From Heloderma charlesbogerti (lineage: Eukaryota; Chordata; Lepidosauria; Squamata; Helodermatidae): 64,000 nt of DNA. The DNA lies in contig JANEZZ010001897.1 of the NCBI GenBank assembly GCA_026122225.1, positions 620,001 through 684,000 on the forward strand, read 5' to 3'. Within the stretch, counting starts at the first letter, position 1. Every line of letters starts with the position of its first letter. A program made the translations under genes and the position numbers. Under the pieces are notes generated by a model. That model saw only the letters and a list, made by a program, of their open reading frames with translations, ran no database searches and was not told the origin of the DNA. Shown here in pieces: positions 1-12,000 of the stretch.

Positions 1-712
1 GTGATCCATGACATACAGCAAGCTATTTTTATCTGTCAGAGAGCCCGTAACTCTTTTCTGAGGCACTCTCGTCAGTAGTGTGTGTACGTCAAGGGAAGAC
101 AGGCATTAGTTTGAAAGAAAATTGAAGGAGACGGGGTGGTGGTGCAGAAGAGAAGGCAGCTGCTTGATGCATTTATGACACAACGTTTTGCATGTATGGA
201 TCATTCCAGACATCTTTCTTACTAATCCAAACTGGTAAGGCATTTGTGGCATGATCATTTCAACAGGCTAAAGAGAATAGGTGATGCATCCTTAAAGGCA
301 GACAATTCAGCTGAAGGCTTCTTTAAAGCTGGTGACATAAATTCCAACTCCTGATATCATACTGACATGATCAGACTATTTTCACATTGTAGCTCACTTA
401 GAAAAGGAAAGCATGGCAGAGTTGCTATTTTAGCAGCAAGAAAGAGAGCAGCTAGATACAATAGCAGCAAGTGGACCTCATAAGAAGTGGCGATCAGAAC
501 TCCACTCCCAGCTCCAGTCTCTCATCTGACCATAGATATGTTTTTTTATATAGAGGCAAATGGATCTATCCTTGCCTATCTGTACTAACTAAATGACAGA
601 AAATGCAAGGGTCAAACTTCATTTTGGTTAATCCAGTCTTTATCTGTTCAACTTTTGTGTTTTACTTACCCTTAACTAGGTAGCCTCCAAAGAAATCTGG
701 GTAAGTTAGTGT

Positions 713-781
713 TCCTCATCCTCAGAGGATCCTGACCCCTTGTCAAGATTCCTCATCCTCAGAGGATCCTGACCCCTTGTC
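713..781. repeat. 32-bp direct duplication
   Basis: A perfect 32-bp repeat (tcctcatcctcagaggatcc plus gaccccttgtc-like tail) at 713-744 and 750-781, separated by 5 bp (37-bp period). Confidence 0.9.
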
Positions 782-1533
782 CACAGAAGAAGAGTTAATA
801 GTATAGGACTCAGCCATGGAATTACAAGGCTTCTATTTCCCCAAAATCCAGATTTCCAGAAAGACCCCAGGAGCTGGGTCCCCTGCATCCAGAGGAGGTT
901 GTATTACTATCCTTAGACTCTGAGGACTCAAGCTATGGGGGCACTAGCATGGCACAGCCACTCTCAGTGTTAAAACAGGTCAGGCCCCTTTAAGAGATAA
1001 AACCTCAGTCAGTATGGAGGCAGGGCTAACCAGCCTAACTATAGCTACTCTCTTATTTAAGGCTCAGTCTTGCTCTGCTCCTTCTTGGAGTAACATACAG
1101 ACAAGCCTATCTGGCTTCCATCCCCAGCACAACTTGGAACTTTCCATGGTATTGTTCTATTCCTCCTGTTCCTGAAGCCTGACCTTGCTGAAAGCCCCTA
1201 ATCCATAGGTGAATCCTGCAACCCAGGCCTCACCAGTGCCTAAACAATGCTAAACCACCATAACAGAAGAGGCAGAACAGAACAAGCTGACATGTGCTGC
1301 ATCTGGTTATATCTAAGGAACAGCTGAAGAAACAGACATGAAATTATAACTAAGGGATAATGTTTGCATGAGACACAATCATTCCCAGAAACTGCAGAAC
1401 TTGAGTAGTTGAATTTCTGGGATGGTATGCAGAATTATTCTGGTGAGAGCCAGTGTGGTGTTTATCTTCCCTAATTTTTGTTCAGACTTTTGGAGTGAGA
1501 TTTTTATTCCTAAAAAGTACTCCCTGCATCTTC

Positions 1534-1923
1534 GTTGTTGTTCAGTCGTTAAGTCGTGTCCGACTCTTCGTGACCCCATGGACCATAGCACGCCAGGCCC
1601 TCCTGTCCGCTCTCTCCCGGAGTGTGCTCAGGTTCATACTCATTGCATCGGTGATGTTATCTAGCCATCTCATCCTCTGCCATCCCCTTCTCCTTTTGCC
1701 TTCAATCTTTCCCAGCATCAGGGTCTTTTCCAGGGAGTTTTCTCTTCGCATTAGGTGGCCAAAATATTTGAGCTTCAGCTTCAGTGTCTGTCCTTCCAAT
1801 GAGCAGTCAAGGCTGATTTCCTTTAGGATGGACTGATTTGACCTCCTTGCAGTCCAGGGAACTCGTAAGAGTGTTCTCCAGCACCACAGTTTGAAAGAAT
1901 CAATTCTTGGGCGCTCAGCCTTC
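1534..1923 (-). mobile_element. BovB LINE 3' fragment (5'-truncated)
   Basis: About 390 bp matching the 3' end of the two longer BovB copies in this window. On the plus strand it opens with gttgttgttcagtcg, the complement of the BovB 3' terminus. It carries the C-terminal coding block (KLKYFGHLMRRENSLEKTL) and stops abruptly near 1923, typical of truncated reverse transcription. Confidence 0.9.
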
Positions 1924-2449
1924 AGTTACGCAAGCCTTTTGCCACAACAAGGCAGTGATCCATGAAGGGGCCCTGCATCTTACAGAGTAATAATAACTAC
2001 TAATGCTATTAGGATAGAAAATACCTATCCAAGTCACTAACAAAACAATCTATACAATCTAAAAGATTCAGTGCAGATGAACTGAGTGCTTCTGCCAATA
2101 GCTAAAGGACCTCAAAGATTTTTTGGTTAAGTTTTCTGCCAAAACCATGGAGTGAAAACAACTGAGCTTGCTATATACCTTACAAATGCTCAATGTCTGG
2201 CTATCATTCTCCATACATCCCCAATGGAGATACAAGGTCCAGACAGACTCTGAGGTCTCTGAAACGAAAATTGCCCTAAGTAAGGATGGCAGGGGGAAAA
2301 AAGATTCAATTGCCTCGTTTCCCTCTTTTAAGCTTCAGGCAATCTGCTGACCTTTTTCATTTTATTGTGGGCTAAAGTTTTGTCTCCCTGTTTTTATGGA
2401 AAATTGTTTTATCACAGGAAATTGATTTTATTAACTTGGAGTGGTTTAC

Positions 2450-2530
2450 CCTTTTAATACATTTTATTATTTTTTGTAAGCTGCTTTGAGTTTGCTTTAT
2501 AAAGAAAAGTGCGGTATAAATGTATAAAGA
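2450..2530 (+). mobile_element. LINE/SINE 3' tail fragment
   Basis: It reads gtaagctgctttgagtttgc, then aagtgcggtataaatgtata, a common 3' tail of reptile L2-type LINEs and their SINEs. No head is recognisable. Confidence 0.45.
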
Positions 2531-2837
2531 AGTAAGAAGTGATGCTCAGAGCAGAGTCACCTGATGTAACCTGGCTTCTGTCAAGTGCTGCTGGTGGGCC
2601 AGATACCTGAAGCGTACTTCAATTCTTCATCTGAAAGCCCATATACAGTACATTGTTGGATTCGATGGGTAAGCTCAGCCCATCTCATGTGTCTTTAATT
2701 GCGAGATTTCAGGTCAAGTCAAGTTATATTCAAAAGTGGGGTAGGTGAACAAGTAAGCCAATTGCTCTGTACTAAAAGTCTAATCAATTATGCTACAAAG
2801 GAAATTTGGTTCCAGGGTATAGTCTGAAGGCACATGA

Positions 2838-2976
2838 GGCATCCACTGTGCTGGAGCTAAGCAGGTCTGGGTCTGGTCAGTGCTTGGAGGGGAGACCACT
2901 TGGGAACCACATGTAGCCACCTTAAGTTCCACAGTGGAAGAAAGGTGGGATATAAATGTAATAAATAAATAAAATT
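2838..2976 (+). mobile_element. 5S-rRNA-derived SINE
   Basis: The core ggagctaagcaggtctgggt, then ctggtcagtgcttggagggg and agacc, follows the internal promoter half of 5S rRNA. The tail gtgggatataaatg runs into (aaat) repeats, as in SINEs mobilised by an L2/CR1-type LINE. The 5' part of 5S is missing, so it is a SINE, not a 5S gene. Confidence 0.75.
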
Positions 2977-5231
2977 GATAAGCTATATCATTTTGACATT
3001 AATTCTCTTTAAAGTCTTGAACTTTCATTTACATACCAAGCAATTCAAAAGTTAGAAAACATGGAACAGGTTACACCAATGGACCATCTAGTTTGGTGCC
3101 CTGCCTCTAAGAGAAGTGAAATAAATACAACCTGAATTTCAACTTTCATACTTCTTATTCTTCAGACTTGCTCCCAGTTCAATTCCAGCAGATTTAGAAT
3201 GCTCATTGTCGCATTAAATCTCTGTTTTATGCTTAAATGTCCTCAGGTACAGCTTTTAGTTTCCCAGAACCATATGTAATTAAAGAACTTTAAAGTTTCT
3301 GGATTCAGAAACACCCATATTGCGAGGAGCCAGAATTTATCTGATTTTAGAACATTCATGGGGGATTATGGCTTTGTGAACAATTTAATGCTTTACTTTT
3401 CATCTCTCTTTAGATAGCATTCACTCACTTAATGGGATAAAACTTAACTTAATACCCCAAAGATTCCCTTAGCATCGCCCCAAAACACTTATTTCATTTT
3501 CCTTTTAAGTTAATGCTACCAAATCCTCTGATGAGACAGATTTAGAATTCAAATCCAACATTATTCACATTTAATAAAGTTTTAAATATGTAAGTAAAGA
3601 GTCAGTGCAATGTGACATCATAGCCCAACTGTTTCTGCAGAAAATAGCACACTAATATTCCTATGGCATTTGGATGATACCCGTTAATCACATTTAGGAT
3701 GAAGGAAGCTGATAAAAAAGGTTTATCTTTAAAAAAAAAACACGTTATAAAATGTCTTTCTAACCCAAGAGGCAGTTCAATAGTTCAGTTTGTTGGAGTG
3801 GTGTAGCTGTTTACCTTATGCAAGTGGATAATCCACCTGTTATACATCATTTCCCTACCCACAGAATTATATTCAGAGCACGTAGATAGTATGCTGTACA
3901 TTTGCTGAATGCATAATTTCCATGAGCATCTGACAGCATCAACAGAAAGTGAGGCCTCAACCAATTGTGCCACACATTTGAGGTGTGACACATGCTGTCC
4001 CAGTTTATCATTACACACGCACACCCCACTCCCAAGATAGAGGAAATATTCCTACTCTACAAAGGAAATTTGTGCATAATAAATAAGCTGAATTACTACA
4101 TCTTCTGCATCCATAACTAATGAGATCGTTCTCTCTGATTGTCCCTGGTTTTGTTTACTCTCATATATACACTGTTACTCAAACAAGAAGCTTGTTAAAT
4201 CAGATTCTTCAGACTTTGCCTCTAAACCTGTGCTACAGAAGGTATGTCATCTACTCTACAAATTACATTTGACAGTAGGACACATCTGGGAAAGAAAACA
4301 ATGTTTTGGGGTTCAAAACAAAACTATAACCAAAAGCCAATGGAGGGGGAAACCAGGGATGACAGAGCAGACGAACACCTTTTACACATTCCCTTTAAAA
4401 ACAAGGTTTCTACTACGGTAAAACAACAACAGGTAATTATTATTACCATGTAGCGAAAAAAAGCTAATTTAACTGAAATTAGCGTCAATTAGAATTCCAG
4501 AGTAACATTTCTCCAAAGCACAGAATGAATGCTAGATATTTACAAATGATACCTGGGTTGGTAATATCATGAAATGTTATATTAATAAATAAATAATAAA
4601 TCTTGAGCAGAGAAACTGTACTCCTCCTTGGGGCAATTATGTGGCAAAGCCAGAAAACCATGATTTGATACACATCAGTAGGCTTTTGTTTTCGTAGAGG
4701 CCACAAAGCAGGCGTATAATCTGGCCAAGAAACTGCTTTTTAAATTGTATCTCAAGCAGGGAACATTGATTCAGTAAAAAGGACAGACAAACAAACACAA
4801 ATAGCTTTGACAAAACTAAATATGGTGAAAGGTAAAAAAGCATTTAAAACTATTGGTTCTTAAACTGTTTCTAAAATGCAAGCAAAACATACTTAGATAT
4901 GTTCTGCTGGTTTTATTTAACATAAAGAAGAAAATCATACAAAATAGTACACAAAACAACCCCCCTCCAAAATGGACTTGTCCCTACCCACTGGGAAAAT
5001 TTTTGAGAAGATACAGGTACCCTATATGTTTTCACCAAATGGGTAAAACAAATGGGGAGGGTGGTTTTGGGAAGGGTGGTTTTGAGCTTAAAAACAACCA
5101 GAGGAGAGAACGTTAAAGTATATCTTACCCCGCCTCTGCCCCAACACACACTTGCTCAGGCCAAATTTAAGAATATAGGAAGCTATCTTCTTCAAGATCA
5201 GACTATTTGTCTATCTAGATACTGTCCTGGT

Positions 5232-5452
5232 TTACATGACACAACAGGCCACCATGGCATAATTTACCCGCACGGACTGTTGCATCGTGCCAGGCGCCCA
5301 TGGATACCATTTTTGCATGGCGCACATGGGTGCCCTGCTTGCTGTGTCATGTGAACCCATGCTGCAGGGGTTGTTTGAGGGTTAGACAACCCTGAAATAA
5401 CCCATGGCAGATAAATTAAGCCACAGTGGGCTGTTGTGATGTGCAAATAGGC
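5232..5452. repeat. Foldback element family 3, copy 1
   Basis: The left end gtttacatgacacaacaggc pairs with the right end gggctgttgtgatgtgcaaa. The centre carries cccatgg-type motifs. It resembles non-autonomous hAT-like elements, but the class is not proven. Confidence 0.5.
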
Positions 5453-5932
5453 CCAAAAAGATGGGCAGCAGCTCTCTAGAGTCTCAGACAGAGGTCTTTC
5501 GCATCACCAGCTATGTAATCTTTTTAACTGGATATGCTATGAGCATGTGTTCTACCATGTCTGTTTTTAATGACAAAACAAAAAAGAAAGCCACACAGAA
5601 CTCCATGGAACATGCAGTCTGAGCCTCAATCTGCAGCTTACCTTTACATTCTTGCTCATATTAAATGCTTATTTTGTTCACAAAAACATTAACTACTTTT
5701 AAATTATTTTCTTGAAAGCCTATAAAATCCCACTGTACTAACTCCACTTAATTTATTTAACAGATCCTCCACAAACCCCACAAAATCAACTGTAATAAGA
5801 TAAATGTATGTATATTAAAACTACATATCAGGCAAATGAATAACACCACAGTATACATGGTTTAACCATACACGTAAAGATAATTTAGTTATAAAGTATG
5901 ATGAATCACATTATCCTTTCTCCACAGCTCAC

Positions 5933-6015
5933 CTGTAGAATTCTCTGCAAAATCAGTGGCAGGGCAATGAATGCTGCCATATTGTTCAGCACTTGCATCG
6001 TCAAGTTCTTCAAAA
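5933..6015 (-). CDS. VPS8: VPS8 window exon 23 (last seen)
   Basis: 83 nt: two bases complete Phe, then LKNLTMQVLNNMAAFIAL and PLILQRILQ. Acceptor ttccag, donor gtgagc, phase 0 end. The next expected segment (DPVYGKG..., leading to the RING-H2 cysteines) was not found between 1 and 5932, so the 3' part of the gene should lie beyond the left edge. Confidence 0.96.
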
Positions 6016-9000
6016 CTGGAAGAACAAATATATAACCAACAGGATACATAACAAGTCACAGTCAGTAGGGGCAACTGGAATTCTAGTCTATTTTATCCAA
6101 CTTGAGAAGAATATGTACCAGAAATGGGTGCATGCGACTGGTGAACTGAGACAATTCTCTACTGTAATTATTTGAGTTGTGATGTATTTCTCATATGCTC
6201 CAATTCAGAGATATTTTTCCAGGAATTCCCTATTTATTAAAATTACCTGCACATACAGAAGGGCGATTCAGTAACTACATTTGAAAGCAAAATATAGAGC
6301 TCCTAAAACTTTAATGTGGAAAAATGTCTCCAGTGTCATGCCCCACACATCAAGTCATTCTAGGCTCAAATCCACGACTTTACTAGGGGAAAGAAGAACA
6401 GGCAGAGATAAACAGGCTATTTCATCAGCTTCAGAGTACAGTAACAGCACTTAATACACAAATCTATGACTGATATTACAGCTGTGCATTGGCTCAGTGA
6501 CAAAGCTACAATCATTCTCACCCACCTCAACTATTTGGCTCGGGAAAATCCCATCATTTTAAGGTGATATTGTAATGGATATTCGGTGCCATAAGAGACC
6601 AGTGTACTTACATTCCGAGTACTGGCACAGCACTGTAGAACTAGATAATCTTTGGGGGGACATCATTGCCTCCAAGAGTGGAAACCACAGTGCCTGGAAA
6701 AGAAACAAAATAGAATCCTGTGAATACCAGTTTGCATACCTGAATCACACAATAGTTTGGCCCCTAGTCTCACTGAGTATTAAGAGGCTTCTAACAAAGG
6801 GACAAACTAGATGTCATGGTAAACACATGGCTGCTACTGAAAGCAATCACCACACAACTAGCTTGGTTGCCTCTATACTGACTAGCAGAACTTACCTTGA
6901 GTGATGTTCTATGCTTCCTTGCCCCAGCTTCACATCATTGGCTGCAAATGGCAGGGGTCTGGGAAATGTGAAGCTCCACAATATCACAACAACAAATACG
7001 TTCTACTGGATGTTACAGTAGGGAGGGGAGCTGATGCACGTTTCTGGCAGCAGCCACACTTTTACCCTAACGTTACATGAGATGGGCTTAAAGGAAAACA
7101 AAACACATGCTGTGCTTCCTAGACTTCACAGCACAGTACATCTCTTACCTCTCGCTGCTGTTGGTTCAACTTATGTGAATTCCTCTGGCAAAGTGCAATT
7201 GTTTTTGCTAAGGTCTCTTCAATATCCTTTAACGAAGGAAATTCTATTGAATCTAGAACAAACAGTCATTAGATAGTAATTTGGCAGTGCTAATCAAATC
7301 ATTATTATTCTCAATGTAATGTTATTTGATTTTTATTCAAAACAATACCCCATGAAAACAAAACAAAACAGTTTTAAAAACTTACTTTCATCGTCACATG
7401 CAAGTGTCAACAGCTTGCTTTGTAGCCACTGGGGAAAAATACACCTCATATCAGTTGAGCTCACAAGGCCTTTTGTAAAGGATTTACCACCACTTATTCT
7501 GATTGTCCCCCCTCCATTAAGGCTTTCATTGTTTCCCTGATTTCTGCAGGAGTTTGGTATTTCTGTGTAGAGGGTAGGTAGTAAGCAGAATGCAACAGAA
7601 CTGGATAAGGAAGCTACTTCTCTGCCTTCAATTGGTCCCATCAGCATTATCTCTTATTTATTACATTTAATTATATTTTAGGTAGCCTTTTCAGGTACAA
7701 AAGCCTCTCTTGAGGTGGCTCACAAGATAAAAACAGCACAAAAATAAACACCAGAATTAATCAGAACCAGTGACAGTTTTAAAAAAGATATCCCATCCAA
7801 AAAATAGCAAATTGAAAAACAACTGCAGTCAAAACTATCAGCAGTTCCATTAAAAAAACACACACAGAGAGTCAAGGAAAACAAATACATCTTAAGGGCT
7901 TTCTTGAAAGCCTGTAGTGATGGGGCTTTATGCACTTTAGCCGGTAGTACATTCCAGAGAAGTGGGACCACTGCAGAAAAGTCTCTCTCCCTCATACCGG
8001 CTAACCTGACTACTCCCAGTGGTGGAAAAGTGAGTACGGCGTAACCAATGATCTTAAATCACAGGCAGGCTGGTATGGGTGAAGGCTGTCCTATAGGTAA
8101 CTTGGCCCCAAACTGTTTAAAGCTTTAAAGTGAATGATAATCCTACTCCATTCCTAAACTCCACATGTTATCTTCTGCACAGAAATGGCAAACCCCTTGA
8201 CACATCATTAAGTAATGTAAGTAAATCTCTACATGTATAAACAAGTAATCTACATGTAAAAATCAATCTTATAAACAAGTAATCTACATGTAAAAATCAA
8301 TCTAACTAGGTTCATGCAGAAAACAAAGGTATCTGTTTCCAAATTTAAAAGTTATAATCAGACAGATAATATATTCTGTGATTTTAAAAATGATAGATTA
8401 AAATATTCAAGTGACCCATTTGGAAAAAATACTGCAAATCATATTCCATAAATGGAATGAGCTGAAATAAATGTGACAGGTTCATCTGTTCATCTTCACA
8501 GACCAAAATTTTTATAATCCCCAATGTGAAGCATTCAGCTACAGGTCTCCCTAGTACAAAGTGACCATTGCATTTCAAAGTGAAGTTCTTTGATTACTAT
8601 ACCTTAAGCATAACTAAGAAGGCACCATGAATATCTCCTTTCTTCTCAAGCAGATAGGAAGAAGCTTCATGGAGTTGGTATTTCTGCATGACCTGAATAA
8701 AATGCCACAAACATTATTTTACTTTGCTCTACATTTAGAAGGAAATGAATGCTTGAGTATGTCAGAAGAGATTCTTATGACCTTCATATTGCCAGCCTAC
8801 AGGTATCCTGGCATAAGGGATCATTCAGTGGTCCCCATATAATTTTCCACTGCAGAACGAGGGAAGGAAGCAGACTGAAGGGGCTGATTTTGAGAAGGAA
8901 AATAGCCAGCATGTAAAGGGCTAAAGCACCCTGTCCCCACCTGCCCTCCCTCCTTTCCTGATTGCAGCCTTCAGTGGCTGCCTTTTATTTTTAAAAAAGC

Positions 9001-12000
9001 ACAGGGGAAGTTACACAGGACTCTGTGTAACATGTAGTTTGGCCCCAAGAGTTTCCATCGTCTTTCCCTCACATGAGAACAGAGATAATTCTAATTTAAT
9101 ATCCTGAAGATTCAGCAAGCATTGTAGTCTTCTGAATCATGACATATGGAAAGGAGTTTCCCATAACATTCTAATGGAAAAGGCTCCAACTATATAACAG
9201 AAAAGTAATAGGGTCACATCCCAAAGAAAGAGATTCTTGTTAAAACCATTTGGAAACTATTGATAAACTTTTGTTTAGGTAGGGCCAGCCAACTAGCGCC
9301 CATGCAGCATACTGGACAACACAAATGAGGTCAAAGCATGTTCAAGTTAGACCGGCTTTCACTAGTCCTCCACTTGGAAACTTCCCATTTATACATGCTT
9401 AGTTGTAAGAACTGGTCCAGGTTTGAATATAGCTAGATGTAAGAAACTACAGATTCAGCCCCCAGTCCCAGACTTCCAGAGGTGTCTGGGGAAGCCAATG
9501 CACATAGCCATCCTCACAGAGCTAGAACCCTGATCATGCAGGGTTCTAGCTCTCATAAAGGTCTACACATTTAGGCTTCCCTGGCTCAGACATCCATGCC
9601 AATGCAGGGACGGCAGGGCTGGGGAAGTTGTGTGACTTTGGGAGTGGGACCAGTACAGCTCTACGGCCCATTAATTACATGAAGGAGGCAGACTGACTTG
9701 AGTGGAAAAGGTCCTTACAGAACCATTTTTTTCTTCCAGTTCCATCGTATTTCCAAGGTTTTCTGTTTTACCTGAATTGTTTCTTCCAGCCTGTAGGAAT
9801 CCAGGAATGGCAAAGTCTCTAAAACCTGGTCAGGATCATACTGACACAGTAAGTCAATGAACTGTTCAGTAACAGAGGGAGAGAGCTGAAGCAAGTCTTG
9901 ATTTATACCTTCCCTGGAACAACAAATGCCATTACACTCTTGGGATCTGCCACATTTTAGATTAACAAAGAAGAATATACAGCAGCCTTTCCCAGCATGG
10001 TGCCCTCCAAATGTTTTGGACTACAACTTCCAGCATTCCTGACCATTAGCCCTGCTGGCTGGGACTGATGGGAGTTGAAGTCTAAAACATTTGGAGGGTA
10101 CTAGTTTGGGGAAGGCTGCTATACACAGTAAGCAACAAAATCATACACAGAGACTAAGTCTTATTATTAGTATTCATGGAATATAGTATGACTGGTTTCT
10201 ATTAGTTACTGTAAAGTGTGAGGAGTCAAGGGATTTTGGATAGCCGTTCCAAATGGATAAGCGAGGAAGAAGAGCAATAAAGGTAGGCAGATAAGAGGAA
10301 ATGGAAGCAATACATGGACTCAATGGTTGAAATATGGTCAATGATTTCAGCAAAAATGGAAAACTTACTAGGTGTCATCACTTGCAAACTATGGAAGTCA
10401 CATAAAGCAGGACTGCAATTTATTAAGTTATCACAAGGAAAGTCCCAGAAGGAATATATGTCATATGATTTGTGGGATGCAAATAGAAGGACTAGGCTTG
10501 TCAAGACAGTTTGAATGGATACCATTCGCTACTCTTTAAAATAAACTACAGAATTATCAGAAGGTGCACCCACAAGCCAAATATTTGCCTTCATAACAGT
10601 GTGTATGTTTGCCTCTCACTCCAGAGGGAGTTTTAACTAAAAGAGAGGTTCCATCCCAAAGAGAGTAACCTATTGTCTTAGCTACAGAGGATTTCGTGAC
10701 AGCACAGTGGGCGAGATACCTTGCTGTGGTGTAACTATACTGGAGGGAATGGAATTACAGAGGAGATTAGTCTGGCACATTTAATTTAGCCAGAGATTTA
10801 TTCTAAAGTAGATACAGGGCCAGTTGACTGAAAGCGCTTTTTTGGGGGGGGAGGAATGTGGGTCTACAGAACTGCCATGGAAAATAAACAGATTCAGGAG
10901 CACTTTTGCCCATGACTAATGAGCAGTTGTACCACTAACGCATATTGCTACAGTTCACATAGCAAACCTCAACTCCATTTCAAATGTAACCTTCTCAGAA
11001 GAGTGTGTTCCTGTAATCACTAAGCAGTGCACAAAACTGAGAATTGGGACACACATTTCTTGCAAAGCACAGAGACCACTGTAAACCGCTTCTGTGGGAT
11101 GGCTTCCACTGCTATCATGTAATTCTAGTGGTGTGTACACACAGATTTCATTCCCGCATCAGTCCCCTCTTGGACATGACACTGCTGACATGGAATATCT
11201 CTCTGACAGGAACTACAATGACACTACAGATAGAATAATAGAATAGTAGGGATGGAAGGGGCCTATAAGACCATCGAGTCCAACCCCCTGCTCAATGCAG
11301 GAATCCAAGTCAAAGCATCCCTGACAGATGGCTGTCCAGCTTCATCTTGAATGCCTCCAATGTGGGACAGCCCACTACCTCCCTAGGTAATTGGTTCCAT
11401 TGTTGTGTAATGTAGATAGTGCTACATTACAGTCTCAGGGGAGGCACGTAATCAGGGGTCATTTCCAACATATTCTATATGATGATTTCTGCTGCCCCTG
11501 CCCCCATCCCCACTGTTATCTCCGGTCAGAGATAGCAGCAGGGTTGGGGATTGGCATCTGAGTCTGGAAGGAGGCATGAAAATCAGTGTCTCTTTCCAGC
11601 TCGAAGTGGGGTGTGTGTGACATTAGGGGACAGGGCTACACCCTTCAATGTGCCATCAGGGGGCAGGGCCATGCCCCCTGACATCATCTGGCCCATGGTG
11701 GGCCTGATGGCGGGGCTGAACCAAAAACAGTTCTGCACCACTGACGTAATGTGTATCTTCTTTAGATGCAGCAAAATCATAATGAAGGGGATGCAAAATA
11801 TTGCCAAGCTTGCAACTTATAGCTGTGGCCCATGTGTGCAATGCCAAGAATCTTTTTCTTCTTCAGTTTTCAACTACCCTTTCCAAACATATTCACCCAT
11901 CTTCCAGGAACCATTTGCCTTTATGTATTTGATTTCTACATTACCTTCTCCCAACATGCTTCTCATTCCTTGCCAGATCTGGTCTCTCCACCAGCTCCCC

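Larger units (their letters stand above)
1..5932. other. VPS8 intron downstream of exon 23 (left flank)
   Basis: No VPS8 exon was found. It contains the 32-bp duplication (713-781), sequence near 900-1260 that vaguely resembles an LTR (tatttaagg at about 1055), a BovB 3' fragment, a LINE tail, the 5S-like SINE and a foldback element. The rest is unassigned AT-rich DNA. Confidence 0.7.
7429..8602 (-). other. VPS8 intron 19
   Basis: Holds the L2 3' fragment (7655-8165) and the 34-bp tandem duplication. The remainder is unassigned. Confidence 0.8.

Noticed and set aside
2838..2976. A true 5S rRNA gene
   Set aside because: The first part of 5S is missing and an A-rich LINE-type tail follows, so it is a SINE.
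5640..5680. Possible VPS8 exon with a good donor (gtaagc) on the minus strand
   Set aside because: The translation (FNMSKNVK) does not follow the expected VPS8 segment and no acceptor with matching phase was found.
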